From Vagococcus salmoninarum (GTDB taxonomy: Bacteria > Bacillota > Bacilli > Lactobacillales > Vagococcaceae): a DNA stretch of 64,000 nucleotides. A program made the position numbers and the translations under genes. The stretch's first letter is position 1. Each line of letters begins with the position of its first letter. Location of the stretch: the NCBI RefSeq assembly GCF_003987495.1, contig NZ_NGJU01000020.1, positions 1 to 64,000 on the forward strand. The letters run 5' to 3'. Shown here in pieces: positions 16,387 through 25,894 of this stretch. The notes under the pieces are model-generated. The model did not search any database. It was not told the DNA's origin and worked only from the letters and a program-made list of their open reading frames with translations.

Positions 16387-17082
16387 TTATTTTTTAAAAT
16401 AATGTTGGGTTTGCTTCAAAGCACTTTGTTCCATAATTAGTTGCCCGTATTCCGCTAAGACTTCCGGGGCGACAGTCGTTAAATGACCAAATTCAAGAAT
16501 CAAAGCCATGTCATCGTTGACTTGCGTCTCTGTTGTATCTTCTAAATAGAAGACAACGTGTAAAAAGTATCCTGATAGATCGTCTTTCATTTGGTATAAG
16601 TGACTGACGACATTATTCATTTTAGCAATTCGAGCTAATTGAATCACATCTTCAAAACTATCAAACTTGACGACTGATTCTAGTAATGGTGATTCTAGAT
16701 TATTAATGTAATTGTTAACTTCTTCTTGTGTGTTTGTTTCTGCTAAAGGTGTCCCTTCAGTCATTTGATTTTTTACGAATTCCCCAAAGGTTTCTTGGTT
16801 CATCATCTCGGATAATTCAGGAATTTCCCCATCCTCACCCATCATCATATTTTTACTAATAAACAGCTCTAGGCCGTTGCGATTCGGTAGCACTTGAAAT
16901 GTGACAGCGTCTGTTTCTTGGAATTGCTCATCAATATCCACTTCTTCTAAAATACTGTAAAAGAAGTTTTCGATCTGCTTGTGGTTTCCAAGTAAATCTA
17001 AAAACGTAATTCCCCGTTCTTCTAAATCTTCATTTTCAATTAGGACTCGAATCGTGTTTTCATTAATGCGCTCCATTTCCAT
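16387..17082 (-). CDS. mecA: Adaptor protein MecA
   Basis: A 231-residue adaptor that delivers substrates to ClpC. The N-terminal domain opens MEMERINENTIRVLIENEDLEERGI, as in Bacillus MecA, followed by an acidic linker and the C-terminal ClpC-binding domain (residues about 125-225). In Bacillus it targets ComK; in streptococci and enterococci it acts on competence and stress regulators. GAGAGG lies 9 nt before the ATG. It sits just downstream of spx, the same order as in Bacillus. Confidence 0.92.
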   Translation of the reverse strand: MEMERINENTIRVLIENEDLEERGITFLDLLGNHKQIENFFYSILEEVDIDEQFQETDAVTFQVLPNRNGLELFISKNMMMGEDGEIPELSEMMNQETFGEFVKNQMTEGTPLAETNTQEEVNNYINNLESPLLESVVKFDSFEDVIQLARIAKMNNVVSHLYQMKDDLSGYFLHVVFYLEDTTETQVNDDMALILEFGHLTTVAPEVLAEYGQLIMEQSALKQTQHYFKK

Positions 17083-17183
17083 ATTGGCTACACCTCTCTT
17101 CTTTTGACATACTATTATTTAGTAAGATATCTCTATAAAACCCATTGTAGCTTAAAACGCTGAAAAGTAAAGAAAAAAATCTC

Positions 17184-17212
17184 AAAAATACCCCGCCGTT
17201 TTGACGAGGTAT
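17184..17212 (-). terminator. spx terminator
   Basis: On the minus strand ATACCTCG pairs imperfectly with GCGGGGTAT, followed by TTTTT. It separates spx from mecA. Confidence 0.6.
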
Positions 17213-17220
17213 CAGCTATT

Positions 17221-17619
17221 TTATAAACCTGCCATCAATTGGGCGTGACGTAATTCAAGGGCCCTAACTTCTCTCGGTAAGAAACGACGAATTTCATCTT
17301 CGTTAAATCCTACTTGAAGTCTTTTTTCATCAATCATAATCGGGCGGCGTAGCAAACCTGGGTTTTCTTGCACAAGTTTTAATAACTCTGGCAATGGCAA
17401 TTCATCAAGATCCATATCCAACTTTTGAAATACTTTAGAACGAGTTGAAATAATTTCTTCTGTTCCGTCCTCGGTCATGCGTAGGATTGCCTTTAATTCA
17501 GTAATATCCAAAGGTTCAGAGAAGATATTACGTTCTTTAAAAGGAATTTCTTGTTCCATTAACCACGCTCTTGCTTTACGACAAGACGTACAACTTGGGG
17601 AAGTATATAGTGTTAGCAT
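17221..17619 (-). CDS. spx: Transcriptional regulator Spx
   Basis: A 132-residue ArsC-fold regulator that binds the RNA polymerase alpha C-terminal domain under thiol stress. The redox switch CTSC is at residues 10-13; G52 (in EDGTEE) and the RRPI motif with R92 are the known polymerase-contact residues. The true start is the ATG at 17619, 8 nt after AAGGAG; upstream in-frame codons lack an SD. Full length suggests a functional SpxA rather than an arsenate reductase. Confidence 0.92.
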   Translation of the reverse strand: MLTLYTSPSCTSCRKARAWLMEQEIPFKERNIFSEPLDITELKAILRMTEDGTEEIISTRSKVFQKLDMDLDELPLPELLKLVQENPGLLRRPIMIDEKRLQVGFNEDEIRRFLPREVRALELRHAQLMAGL

Positions 17620-17738
17620 ATGTTTCACTCCTTTTTTCATGCACTCTACTGCTACATCCATAATTTTGTGTATAGTAATCGATAACCACAACTCCTATAC
17701 CTTTTATTATAACGCATCCCTGACTTAATTACTACACC

Positions 17739-17804
17739 ATATCCGCTTATTTACAAAGGAATACTTGACTGTAAAGAGCGCTATCTCTGCTTTTAAGCGG
17801 ATAT
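17739..17804. repeat. Inverted repeat between spx and trpS
   Basis: ATATCCGCTT (17739-17748) and AAGCGGATAT (17795-17804) are perfect 10-bp complements around 46 nt that contain an inner AAAGAG/CTCT pair. No U-run follows, so it is not a plain terminator. Role unknown. Confidence 0.5.
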
Positions 17805-17935
17805 TCTTGCAAATTATATACAAATTTCATAAAAAGTTCACATATTCAATAACTATTTCAACAACTGTTTTAAACCACTGACTGCAACAGTTTACAACCA
17901 ATTATCTTGCTCTGTCCTTTTTAGTTCCTTTCCAG

Positions 17936-17941
17936 TATAAT
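17936..17941 (+). promoter_or_regulatory. trpS -10 element
   Basis: TATAAT 33 bp before trpS; no good -35 is seen. No T-box motif (such as AGGGTGGNACCGCG) is present in the leader. Confidence 0.45.
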
Positions 17942-17970
17942 TGAGGAAACATAGATAAGAAGGATGATGA

Positions 17971-18984
<1,014 letters not shown>

Positions 18985-18992
18985 TGTTAACT

Positions 18993-19050
18993 AAAAAAGA
19001 TAAACAATCAATTAGTCAGTTAAGGTCAATTTTTTGTTTATTCTTTTTTT
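18993..19050 (+). terminator. trpS terminator
   Basis: AAGATAAACAA pairs with TTGTTTATTCTT (one bulge), followed by a T-run. The right arm also contains TTGTTT (19034-19039), which with TAAGAT (19057-19062, 17-bp spacer) could serve as the promoter of the next gene. Confidence 0.6.
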
Positions 19051-19121
19051 TTATGCTAAGATATTTATTAGATTGATAAGAGGTTTTTGACCTTTTTCAA
19101 AAAACAACTGGAGGCATTACA

Positions 19122-19694
19122 ATGACAGAAGAAACTAAAAGCAACGACTTAAACAGTTTATTAACTAAAAAAATGATTGAAAATAGAACCATTTTAATTT
19201 ACGGTGGCATTGATCAAGAGTTAGCGAAAGAAGTCACTAGCCAATTACTCTTATTAGCTTCACTGGGCGATGAACCAATTACGATCTTCATCAATAGCCA
19301 AGGCGGCCATGTTGAAGCTGGTGACACGATTCATGACATGATTAAATTTATTAAACCAGAAGTTAAAATTATTGGGACTGGTTGGGTTGCTAGTGCTGGA
19401 ATTACGATTTACTTAGCCGCTCAAGCGAAAAATCGTTACAGCTTGCCAAATACTCGCTACATGATTCATCAGCCTGCTGGTGGCGTCAGTGGTCAAAGTA
19501 CTGAAATCCAAATTGAAGCCAAAGAAATCGTGCGGATGCGGGAACGAGTAAACCGCCTAATTGCAGCAGCAACTGGCAATAGTTATGAAAAAGTTTCAGC
19601 TGATACTGACCGTAACTTTTGGATGAGTGTCAACGAAGCCGTTGATTACGGCATCGTCACAAAAATTGTTGAAAACACAAAAGAAATCAAATAA
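19122..19694 (+). CDS. ClpP-family serine peptidase, second type
   Basis: A 190-residue ClpP-like peptidase. The triad is present: S91 in GWVASAGIT, H116 in MIHQP, D161 in SADTDRN. It differs from housekeeping ClpP, having GWVASAG for GMAASMG and an N-terminus (TEETKSNDLNSLLTKKM) without the usual axial-loop sequence. It is therefore probably a paralogue, not the main ClpP. It may pair with another ClpP or act with a different partner (inference). No clear CtsR box precedes it. SD is CTGGAGG. Confidence 0.8.
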   Translation: MTEETKSNDLNSLLTKKMIENRTILIYGGIDQELAKEVTSQLLLLASLGDEPITIFINSQGGHVEAGDTIHDMIKFIKPEVKIIGTGWVASAGITIYLAAQAKNRYSLPNTRYMIHQPAGGVSGQSTEIQIEAKEIVRMRERVNRLIAAATGNSYEKVSADTDRNFWMSVNEAVDYGIVTKIVENTKEIK

Positions 19695-19705
19695 TTATTT
19701 AAAAT

Positions 19706-19742
19706 AAAAGGACCGTCGACTATTGTCGCGGTCCTCTTTTGT
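19706..19742 (+). terminator. Terminator after the clpP-like gene
   Basis: AGGACCG and CGGTCCT flank an inner CGAC/GTCG stem with a TATT loop, then CTTTT. It belongs to the GAC/GTC-core terminator group. Confidence 0.8.
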
Positions 19743-19792
19743 TGCTTATTTGTGTAAAAGATAACCTATTAATAAACTTAGTTTCACAATAC

Positions 19793-20299
19793 TTAGTTGC
19801 TTTCTAAGTCTTTTAAAAAATTTAATAAGAAACATTCCGCTAAAGAATTTGGTATAATCTGCGCTTTAGCTTCTGAAAAGGTAAACCATTGTGCTTCGTC
19901 GACTTCATTTACTTTAATTGTCAGCTCTTCAGAACTCACCACTGATTCAAAATTTAACATCAATGTGTTGGTTTTTTCATAGTAGCTACTTCGTAAAAAA
20001 CGTTCTTCTGTCACTTTTAAGCCAACTTCTTCTAAAACTTCCCGCCGAACAGTTGTTTCAACCGCCTCGCCTAAGGTAACGTATCCAGCCACTAGTACAA
20101 ATTGTTGGCGACCACCTTGTTTAATTAACAAAATTTTATTTTTTTGCGGGTTTAGCACAATCGTACTCATAGCTGTGGAAAATGTTGGAAAGCGCAATTC
20201 CTGACAATCATCGCAAAAAGGAATTAGCCCTTCCTCTTCCACCAATTTAACACTTAAAGCCCCACCACATTTCGAACAATACTTTTGAATTAGACTCAC
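19793..20299 (-). CDS. Nudix hydrolase with N-terminal zinc ribbon
   Basis: A 168-residue protein. A zinc ribbon of two CxxC knuckles (CSKC, CDDC) is followed by a complete Nudix box: G-x5-E-x7-REVLEEVG. This layout resembles NudC/NADH pyrophosphatase-like enzymes, but shorter. It hydrolyses a nucleoside-diphosphate-linked substrate not identifiable here. The start is unclear: the GTG at 20299 lies only one base after AAAGG, and an in-frame ATT three codons on has better spacing. Confidence 0.82.
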   Translation of the reverse strand: MSLIQKYCSKCGGALSVKLVEEEGLIPFCDDCQELRFPTFSTAMSTIVLNPQKNKILLIKQGGRQQFVLVAGYVTLGEAVETTVRREVLEEVGLKVTEERFLRSSYYEKTNTLMLNFESVVSSEELTIKVNEVDEAQWFTFSEAKAQIIPNSLAECFLLNFLKDLESN

Positions 20300-20337
20300 A
20301 CCTTTATCAATTAATTACTCCCTTAATACTATCACAA

Positions 20338-20376
20338 AAAAAGACCGTGACATAATTAATAGTCAACGGTCCTCTT
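20338..20376 (-). terminator. Terminator of the wall hydrolase gene
   Basis: On the minus strand GACCGTTGAC pairs with GTCACGGTC around TATTAATTAT, followed by TTTTTTT. It is a GAC/GTC-core terminator. Confidence 0.8.
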
Positions 20377-20383
20377 TGGATAT

Positions 20384-21955
20384 TTATTTAATGACGCGTT
20401 TGGCAAAATCAGGCATAAAGTCTGCCATTGAAGTTACTTTAATTACATCACCCGGTTGCGGTGCATGAATGAAGAGACCATTTTCTAAATAGATTGCCAC
20501 ATGGTGAGTGGCTCCTCTTTCACCAAAGTAAAGTAAGTCGCCAGTTTTTAGCTCTTTAAAGTCAACGTCTTTACCAACTGTTTCTTGTTGCCAAGTTACT
20601 CGTGGCATCTCAATTCCAGCTGCTTTCTTATAAACATATTGGACTAATCCTGAACAGTCAAAACCGTTAATTGTTGTTCCACCCCAGACATAAGGTAAGC
20701 CTAGGTATTTAGTAGCTTCAGCGATAACTGCTTTTTCTTTTTTACCGACGGACATCTTTGCAAAACGTTTCGCCATTTTTTTGTCATAACGATCATATTT
20801 AGTTAAATCGTATGTTTTAATCAAACCATTTAACTTACTGGCATATTGAGTGTCAGTTGCGTACTTGCCAGTTAAGAATAAAGTGGCATCACGATATGAA
20901 TCGGTCTGATCTTTCCATGTTCCTTGATAAAATTTCTTATTACCAGTAATTCCTTTTGTTAATAATTTAGCATAGTCTTCTAATGACTCATTAAATGACG
21001 GATAACGACGGAAATTAGCGGAAATCAGGTAAAGTGACCCTGCCCCATTATCTTCATAAGTCGGTAAGGCAATTGAATTACCTTTAAAACTACCTTTAAT
21101 TCCAAAAATATTATAATTTGGAATACCTGCTAAACTCGAGTTTCCTGAAGCACTCTCTAAAATGGCTTGGGCAATCATTACTGAGGCATAAAGATTGTTT
21201 TCAGCAGCGATTTTACTAGCTAAAGGGCCAATCCGATCAATAAACTCTTCCGTTGTATTATTAAAGGTAAAGTTTAACTCAGTCGTGTCAATCACTGGAA
21301 TTTCTTGATTATAGACTGGTTGTTCTGCTGGTCTATAAGGAGGATTCCACGTAGTTGAACCATTCCCTTGGGTTGGATAATTAGGCTGAGTCGGTGTGAC
21401 TGGTTTACTTGGGTTAACTGGTTTGTTTGGTTTGTTTGGTTTGTTCGGTTTGTTCGGTTTGTTCGGTTTGTTTGGTTTACTTGTTCCAGTTGATTCACTT
21501 GGTTTTGTTGATTCACTTGGTTTTGTCGATTCACTTGGTTTTGTCGATTCACTTGATTCTGTTGTTTCTGTTGTTTCTGTTGATTCTGTTGTTTCTGTCG
21601 ATTCGCTTGGTTCCGATGATTCAGTTGGTTCAGTTGGTTCAACTGGTACCGTTGGCTCTGTCGGCTCTATCGGCTCCGAACTAGCTTCTGGTGTCGGTAC
21701 GTAGGTATCAACAGTACTCTCAGTCTCAACTTCTGGGTAAGTTTCTTCTGTTCGAACGATAATTGCCGAAACGCCTTCTTCTGCTGGCTCACCAACACGA
21801 CTTACAACATTCTCTTCTTTAATTTCATTAATTTTTATTGGTTCTTCATTTTGAATAGTCTGTCCTTGAATCGGATCGACTTCTTTATGATTAATCACTT
21901 GAAATAAGCTTACTAATGATAATAAAGCGACTGTTGTTAATATTTTTCTTTTCAT
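20384..21955 (-). CDS. Secreted glucosaminidase / NlpC-P60 peptidoglycan hydrolase
   Basis: A 523-residue two-headed wall hydrolase. It has a signal peptide (KRKILTTVALLSLVSLF). A long Glu/Ser/Thr/Pro linker (residues about 60-195) ends in KPN repeats. A LytG-type glucosaminidase domain (about 225-380) has ASVMIAQAILESASGNSSLA. A C-terminal NlpC/P60 domain (about 400-523) has the nucleophile in FDCSGL (about C433) and histidines in THHVAIY and FIHAP. It should cut both glycan and stem peptide and act in cell separation or turnover. SD is AGGAGG. Linker length probably varies among strains. Confidence 0.9.
   Translation of the reverse strand: MKRKILTTVALLSLVSLFQVINHKEVDPIQGQTIQNEEPIKINEIKEENVVSRVGEPAEEGVSAIIVRTEETYPEVETESTVDTYVPTPEASSEPIEPTEPTVPVEPTEPTESSEPSESTETTESTETTETTESSESTKPSESTKPSESTKPSESTGTSKPNKPNKPNKPNKPNKPNKPVNPSKPVTPTQPNYPTQGNGSTTWNPPYRPAEQPVYNQEIPVIDTTELNFTFNNTTEEFIDRIGPLASKIAAENNLYASVMIAQAILESASGNSSLAGIPNYNIFGIKGSFKGNSIALPTYEDNGAGSLYLISANFRRYPSFNESLEDYAKLLTKGITGNKKFYQGTWKDQTDSYRDATLFLTGKYATDTQYASKLNGLIKTYDLTKYDRYDKKMAKRFAKMSVGKKEKAVIAEATKYLGLPYVWGGTTINGFDCSGLVQYVYKKAAGIEMPRVTWQQETVGKDVDFKELKTGDLLYFGERGATHHVAIYLENGLFIHAPQPGDVIKVTSMADFMPDFAKRVIK
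21415..21680. repeat. Tandem in-frame repeats in the hydrolase linker
   Basis: Three repeat classes run together: 9-bp units encoding K-P-N (about seven copies), an 18-bp unit encoding KPSEST-like blocks (about four near-identical copies), and T-E/S-T triplets. Unit lengths are multiples of three, so copy-number change keeps the frame. Long open frames on the other strand here are by-products of the repeat. Confidence 0.85.
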
Positions 21956-22177
21956 TTCAAAACCTCCTACAATTTACAATCTATAATATAACTAAATATA
22001 CACTAAAAAGTTAAATAAAGCTCTATTTATGCTAATTTTAATATTAACTTTTAATCATGACAGAGCTAGCCTTACTCCCCCGCGGCTCATTTTTAAAGAT
22101 TTTTTTTAAAGCATTCTTTAGCGAACGATTAACATCCGTTAAATAACATATTTTCTTTTATTTTAGACTATCTTCGA

Positions 22178-22657
22178 TCAAGAAACTGTCCGTTTGTCTC
22201 TAATAAAGCCGTTGATTCCAAAAGCAACCCCCATACCAATAAAACTATCGACCACCCGGTTTAAGGCATAGATATAGGAATCTTGTTCAGGAATCATAAA
22301 GACAATGGTTAATAAGGTTGCCACTGAACCGACAATTCCTTCATTTAAACCAAAACCTGAAAGTAACGCAATTAAGGCGATGACGACTAAAGGAATCGTA
22401 ATTAATTGGACTAATTGACTATTTCCGAAGGTTTTAAAGACAAAAATGACGACGACGGAAAAAAATCCCCCTAAAATATTACCAGCCACTCGATGTCTCC
22501 CAAATTTTACCGTTTCTGTCATATTTTGCCGTAAGGTAAACACCGCCGTAATTGTCGAAACAATATACGTTTCCCTGTTAAATAAAAAGGTGATTAACAT
22601 GCAAATAAAGACACTAATTCCGGTTTTTAAAGTTCTCATTCCTACTCTAATTTTCAA
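22178..22657 (-). CDS. FUSC / aromatic acid exporter-like membrane protein
   Basis: A 159-residue protein with four to five hydrophobic helices. The start KIRVGMRTLKTGISVFICM and the segment RETYIVSTITAVFTLRQNM..GRHRVAGNILGG are typical of the N-terminal membrane half of ArAE/FUSC (DUF939) proteins. Full family members add a cytosolic domain of similar size, missing here. No frame for it is seen after the stop, so this is a short form. The start is a TTG with GTGGGA upstream. Function as an exporter is by family only. Confidence 0.7.
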   Translation of the reverse strand: MKIRVGMRTLKTGISVFICMLITFLFNRETYIVSTITAVFTLRQNMTETVKFGRHRVAGNILGGFFSVVVIFVFKTFGNSQLVQLITIPLVVIALIALLSGFGLNEGIVGSVATLLTIVFMIPEQDSYIYALNRVVDSFIGMGVAFGINGFIRDKRTVS

Positions 22658-22710
22658 CGATTATCCCACTTCTCTTCTTTATTATATACCTACCTTTAAC
22701 CATAGCGAAT

Positions 22711-22732
22711 AAGCCTTGACTAGTCAAGGTTT
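22711..22732. promoter_or_regulatory. Palindrome upstream of the FUSC-like gene
   Basis: CCTTGACTAGTCAAGG (22714-22729) is a perfect 16-bp palindrome; two further flanking pairs match after one mismatch. It lies about 60 bp upstream of the TTG start and 26 bp upstream of TATAAT (22688-22683, minus strand). It may be an operator. Confidence 0.5.
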
Positions 22733-22738
22733 CCTTCA

Positions 22739-22783
22739 AGACGAAAAGAGCCAGTGATTTCACTCACTGGCTCTTTTCGTCTT
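22739..22783. terminator. Terminator of the M24 peptidase gene
   Basis: A perfect 20-bp stem (22739-22758 with 22764-22783) contains AAAAGAGCCAGTGA / TCACTGGCTCTTTT. It lies 17 nt beyond the M24 stop, and it insulates the FUSC gene. It belongs to the GAGCCAGTGA terminator subgroup. Confidence 0.85.
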
Positions 22784-22799
22784 CTTTTTAATTAACCGA

Positions 22800-23876
22800 T
22801 TAAGGGATAATCGTTAGTTCTTTCGGGTAGTGATTTAACAGCTCACAGCCAGTCGTTGTCGCCACGACTAAATCTTCAATTCGGACTCCGACTTCCCCAG
22901 CTAAATAAATCCCTGGTTCAATCGAGAAAATCATGCCTGGTTCTACTAACTGGTGATTAGCTGCTGAAACATCGCCAGCTTCGTGACACTCAATTCCTAT
23001 AAAATGCCCCGTTCGGTGCGTAAAGAATTCACCGTAACCTTTTTCGGTAATGTAGTCTCTTGCCGCTGCATCAATCTGACTAAAAGGAACACCAGGTTTA
23101 ACAGCTGCGATGGCTCGTTTGTTGGCTTCTAGAACTGTTTCATAAACATCACGGCTTTTATCTGAGACTGATTGATAGAAAAATGTTCGGGTCATGTCCG
23201 AACAATAACCATTTTTAGTACCACCAATATCTAAAATAATACTGTCACCAGCTTTAACAACTGACTCATCATTCATATGATGAGGATCAGCGCCATTAGC
23301 CCCGTAAGCTACGATTGGATCAAAAGAAAATCCTGAATTATCTAGTTTAGCGTAGATTTCGGCTAATTTTTTAGTCATTGTTAACTCTGTTAATTTAGCA
23401 GGTATTAAGGCTTGCAACTCACCCATGGCTTGATCATTGTCTGCTGAAACGTCTTTCATCAGTTGGATTTCTTCCTGACTTTTCAACGCTCGGACGTGGT
23501 CAGTAATATCAGAACTTAAAACAAAATCCGTTGTCTGCCCTTGTTTCATTAAGTTTAATAAGAAGTGGGCTGGCCATGTTTTATCAATCCCAATTGTTTT
23601 ACTTGGATCAATTTCTGTCAGTAAAACTGTCACCCCATCTTGGGTGTCGTCAAAATAGACGAGTTTCGGGTTAGTTAACTTAGGCATTGGAAACAGGCGG
23701 TTGATAACTAAAACATGCTCGCCGTTACTTTTAATAATTAAAACGAGCATTCGTTCACCAGGATGAATCCATCTTTCCATTAAATAAAAAATCGTCGTTG
23801 GGTCTGAAATCAAGAGCTGTTCAACCCCACTTGCCTTCATCTCGGTTAAGACTTTACTTAAGCGTGTTTGATTCAT
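22800..23876 (-). CDS. M24 family Xaa-Pro peptidase
   Basis: A 358-residue creatinase-fold metallopeptidase (Xaa-Pro dipeptidase or aminopeptidase P type). The five metal ligands are visible: D in ILDIGG, D in CSDMTR, H in TGHFIGIECHE, E in SIEPGIY, and E in VRIEDLV. The N-terminal domain is that of PepQ/YqhT-like enzymes. It is cytoplasmic and recycles proline-containing peptides. It is monocistronic with its own terminator. PepQ versus PepP cannot be settled from sequence alone. Confidence 0.88.
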   Translation of the reverse strand: MNQTRLSKVLTEMKASGVEQLLISDPTTIFYLMERWIHPGERMLVLIIKSNGEHVLVINRLFPMPKLTNPKLVYFDDTQDGVTVLLTEIDPSKTIGIDKTWPAHFLLNLMKQGQTTDFVLSSDITDHVRALKSQEEIQLMKDVSADNDQAMGELQALIPAKLTELTMTKKLAEIYAKLDNSGFSFDPIVAYGANGADPHHMNDESVVKAGDSIILDIGGTKNGYCSDMTRTFFYQSVSDKSRDVYETVLEANKRAIAAVKPGVPFSQIDAAARDYITEKGYGEFFTHRTGHFIGIECHEAGDVSAANHQLVEPGMIFSIEPGIYLAGEVGVRIEDLVVATTTGCELLNHYPKELTIIP

Positions 23877-23970
23877 TTGCTTCCTCCTAGTTCACATAAT
23901 AACTATTGTGAGTATTTAGTTTAATTGTTTTATTATAACATAGAGTTTTTAAGTGTTTCTGTTTTAAGGT

Positions 23971-24002
23971 AAAAAAAGACCGTGACAATAAGTCACCGGT
24001 CT
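23971..24002 (-). terminator. Terminator of the lipoate ligase operon
   Basis: On the minus strand GACCGGTGAC pairs with GTCACGGTC around TTATT, followed by TTTTTTT. It is a GTGAC-core terminator. Confidence 0.85.
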
Positions 24003-24007
24003 CTCTT

Positions 24008-25012
24008 TTAATATAATAAGTTAACTAAATCGGCTTCCTCAATATTGCCAAAGTATTTTTTAATGTCAATTTTAGCAACGGCTTGCGCAATTGCAGCTTT
24101 TTCATAGCGTGTCCCTTGTAAGATTTTTTCAACGTCGGCAATTTCACCTAAGCCGAAGAAATCGCCGAACAAACGAATCTCATTAATAACCCCACCAGCC
24201 ACATTCATTTTCGCCTCAACTGAACCGATGGCAAAACGTTGACGGCGAACTAAGTCAAATTCTGGTGAACGGCCATAGTTCCAGTCCCAGTTACGGTAGT
24301 ATGTATCGGATATTTCATTGATTTTTTCCCAATCAGCCTCCGTCAAATCGTAAACTTTAACATCCTCCACTGACTCAACACCGAAAATTCGGAGTAAGAT
24401 CGCTTGGCGGAAATCAACTGTTGACATATTTTGATACTCATCAGCTAAGAACGGTTTGATGTTCGTCACTCGTGAGCGAATTGATTTTATGCCTTTTGAT
24501 TCAATTTTATCTTTACGCACTTTTAAAGCGTTGACGACTTCGTTGACATCACTATCAAACATAATTGTTCCATGGGCGAACATCCGACCATTAGTTGCAT
24601 ACATGGCATTGCCAGAGAATTTCTTTTCACCAATTACTAAGTCATTCCGGCCTTTTAATTGAGCACCTTCAACGCCCATTGCATGGAGAGCATCAATGAT
24701 TGGTTGCGTCACTTTAGCAAAATCACGGAAAGAATTGCCATCATCTGGCATAATAAAACTAAAATTCAAGTTGCCAAAATCATGATACACTGCCCCACCA
24801 CCACTAAGACGGCGAACAACGTGAATGCCTTTCTCTTCAACATATTCTTTGTTGATTTCTTCAATCGTGTTTTGGTTACGGCCAATAATAATTGAAGGCT
24901 CATTAATATAAAATAATAAAATCGGTTCGTCCACAGGTAGTTCTTTCATTAAATACGTCTCTAAAGCTAAATTAATTCGGGGATCATTGTTTTCATTTGG
25001 TACAAATAGCAT
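24008..25012 (-). CDS. lplA: Lipoate-protein ligase
   Basis: A 334-residue ligase attaching free lipoate to 2-oxoacid dehydrogenase E2 and GcvH proteins. The lipoate-binding segment is RRLSGGGAVYHDFGNLNFSF, and the adenylate lysine lies in GEKKFSGNAM. The C-terminal accessory domain (about 250-334) is present. It follows the MBL-fold gene by 12 nt, the same pairing as yhfI-lplJ in Bacillus. SD is GGAGGAAAATAAC. Confidence 0.93.
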   Translation of the reverse strand: MLFVPNENNDPRINLALETYLMKELPVDEPILLFYINEPSIIIGRNQNTIEEINKEYVEEKGIHVVRRLSGGGAVYHDFGNLNFSFIMPDDGNSFRDFAKVTQPIIDALHAMGVEGAQLKGRNDLVIGEKKFSGNAMYATNGRMFAHGTIMFDSDVNEVVNALKVRKDKIESKGIKSIRSRVTNIKPFLADEYQNMSTVDFRQAILLRIFGVESVEDVKVYDLTEADWEKINEISDTYYRNWDWNYGRSPEFDLVRRQRFAIGSVEAKMNVAGGVINEIRLFGDFFGLGEIADVEKILQGTRYEKAAIAQAVAKIDIKKYFGNIEEADLVNLLY

Positions 25013-25024
25013 GTTATTTTCCTC

Positions 25025-25765
25025 CTAAATAGTTAAGGTTAAATTTTCATAAGCCAGTTGAACGGTAACGTCTGCTCCAGCAAAATTACTTGTTTCTTCT
25101 TTTAAGACATCTAAATCGCAAGTTTGTGACAAATGAGACAACAAAAGGGTTTTGACATTATTTCTTTTTGCTAACTCACCAGTTTCTTTCGATGTTAAAT
25201 GGGCGTGATGATTTTCATGACCGGTTAAAAAATAAGTGTCGCTTAGTAAGACATCCGCTCCCCGGACAAACTCACTAAGTTCTGGGAAGTAGCCCGTATC
25301 AGCAGTATAAACTAAGACTTTTCTTGTTTGCTTTTCGACAATCCGCATGGCGAAACAGGTTACTGGATGAACGGTTCTAAGAAAGGTCACAGTAAAGGGG
25401 CCAAGGTCTAATTGGTCAGCTTCATGATAGGAGATTCCTTGAGAAATCCCAGCAAGTGTTAATTTTTCAAACTGCTGCTGATCCTCTTGATGGCCGTAGA
25501 TTGGTAAAATCCCCACTCCTTCTGGTTGCGGAGCCAGCTGACGATAATACTGTAACACACCTAAATCAGCAATATGATCATGGTGATAATGAGAAATCAA
25601 GACACTATCAATTTCAAATGGACTAATTTCAGTTTGAAGAACATTTAATGTGCTACTGCCGGCATCAATCAACAAATTATAGCCCTCTGCCTGTAACAAA
25701 TAAGAACTGGTACCTTCTCCTTGCCAAGGGTAGCCACCCCAATAACCTAAAACTGTTAATTTCAT
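25025..25765 (-). CDS. MBL-fold metallohydrolase (YhfI-like)
   Basis: A 246-residue metallo-beta-lactamase-fold hydrolase. The metal motif is SHYHHDHIADLG, with later ligands in TADTGYFPEL, LLSDTYFL and LLSHLS. It is of the YhfI/RNase Z-like short type; the substrate is unknown. It is the first gene of the pair with lplA. SD AAGGAG is 10 nt before the ATG. Confidence 0.85.
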   Translation of the reverse strand: MKLTVLGYWGGYPWQGEGTSSYLLQAEGYNLLIDAGSSTLNVLQTEISPFEIDSVLISHYHHDHIADLGVLQYYRQLAPQPEGVGILPIYGHQEDQQQFEKLTLAGISQGISYHEADQLDLGPFTVTFLRTVHPVTCFAMRIVEKQTRKVLVYTADTGYFPELSEFVRGADVLLSDTYFLTGHENHHAHLTSKETGELAKRNNVKTLLLSHLSQTCDLDVLKEETSNFAGADVTVQLAYENLTLTI

Positions 25766-25824
25766 CCTGCATTAGCTCCTTCCGCAAACTTTACTTTAGC
25801 GCTTTCTGCTTAATTTTAACACAA

Positions 25825-25859
25825 AAAAGCTCATAAATTGACGCTTTATGAGCTTTTAA
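25825..25859. terminator. Terminator after the M42 peptidase gene
   Basis: AAAAGCTCATAAA pairs with TTTATGAGCTTTT around GCGTCAA, with TTTTTTG on the minus strand. Confidence 0.82.
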
Positions 25860-25894
25860 GTGATCTTACTAAGCTCTAAAAACAAAACTGTTTT

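Noticed and set aside
19020-19121. CtsR operator before the clpP-like gene
   Set aside because: Single TTTGACC and GGTCAA heptads are present, but not the required tandem arrangement.
20288-20320. Non-AUG start for the Nudix gene (ATT after AAAGGTGTG)
   Set aside because: Possible, but the GTG at 20299 is a standard start; the evidence is weaker than for the genes at 12321 and 53663.
21292-21704. Several long frames on both strands inside the wall-hydrolase linker
   Set aside because: They are by-products of the tandem repeats; the secreted hydrolase frame has the signal peptide and domains.
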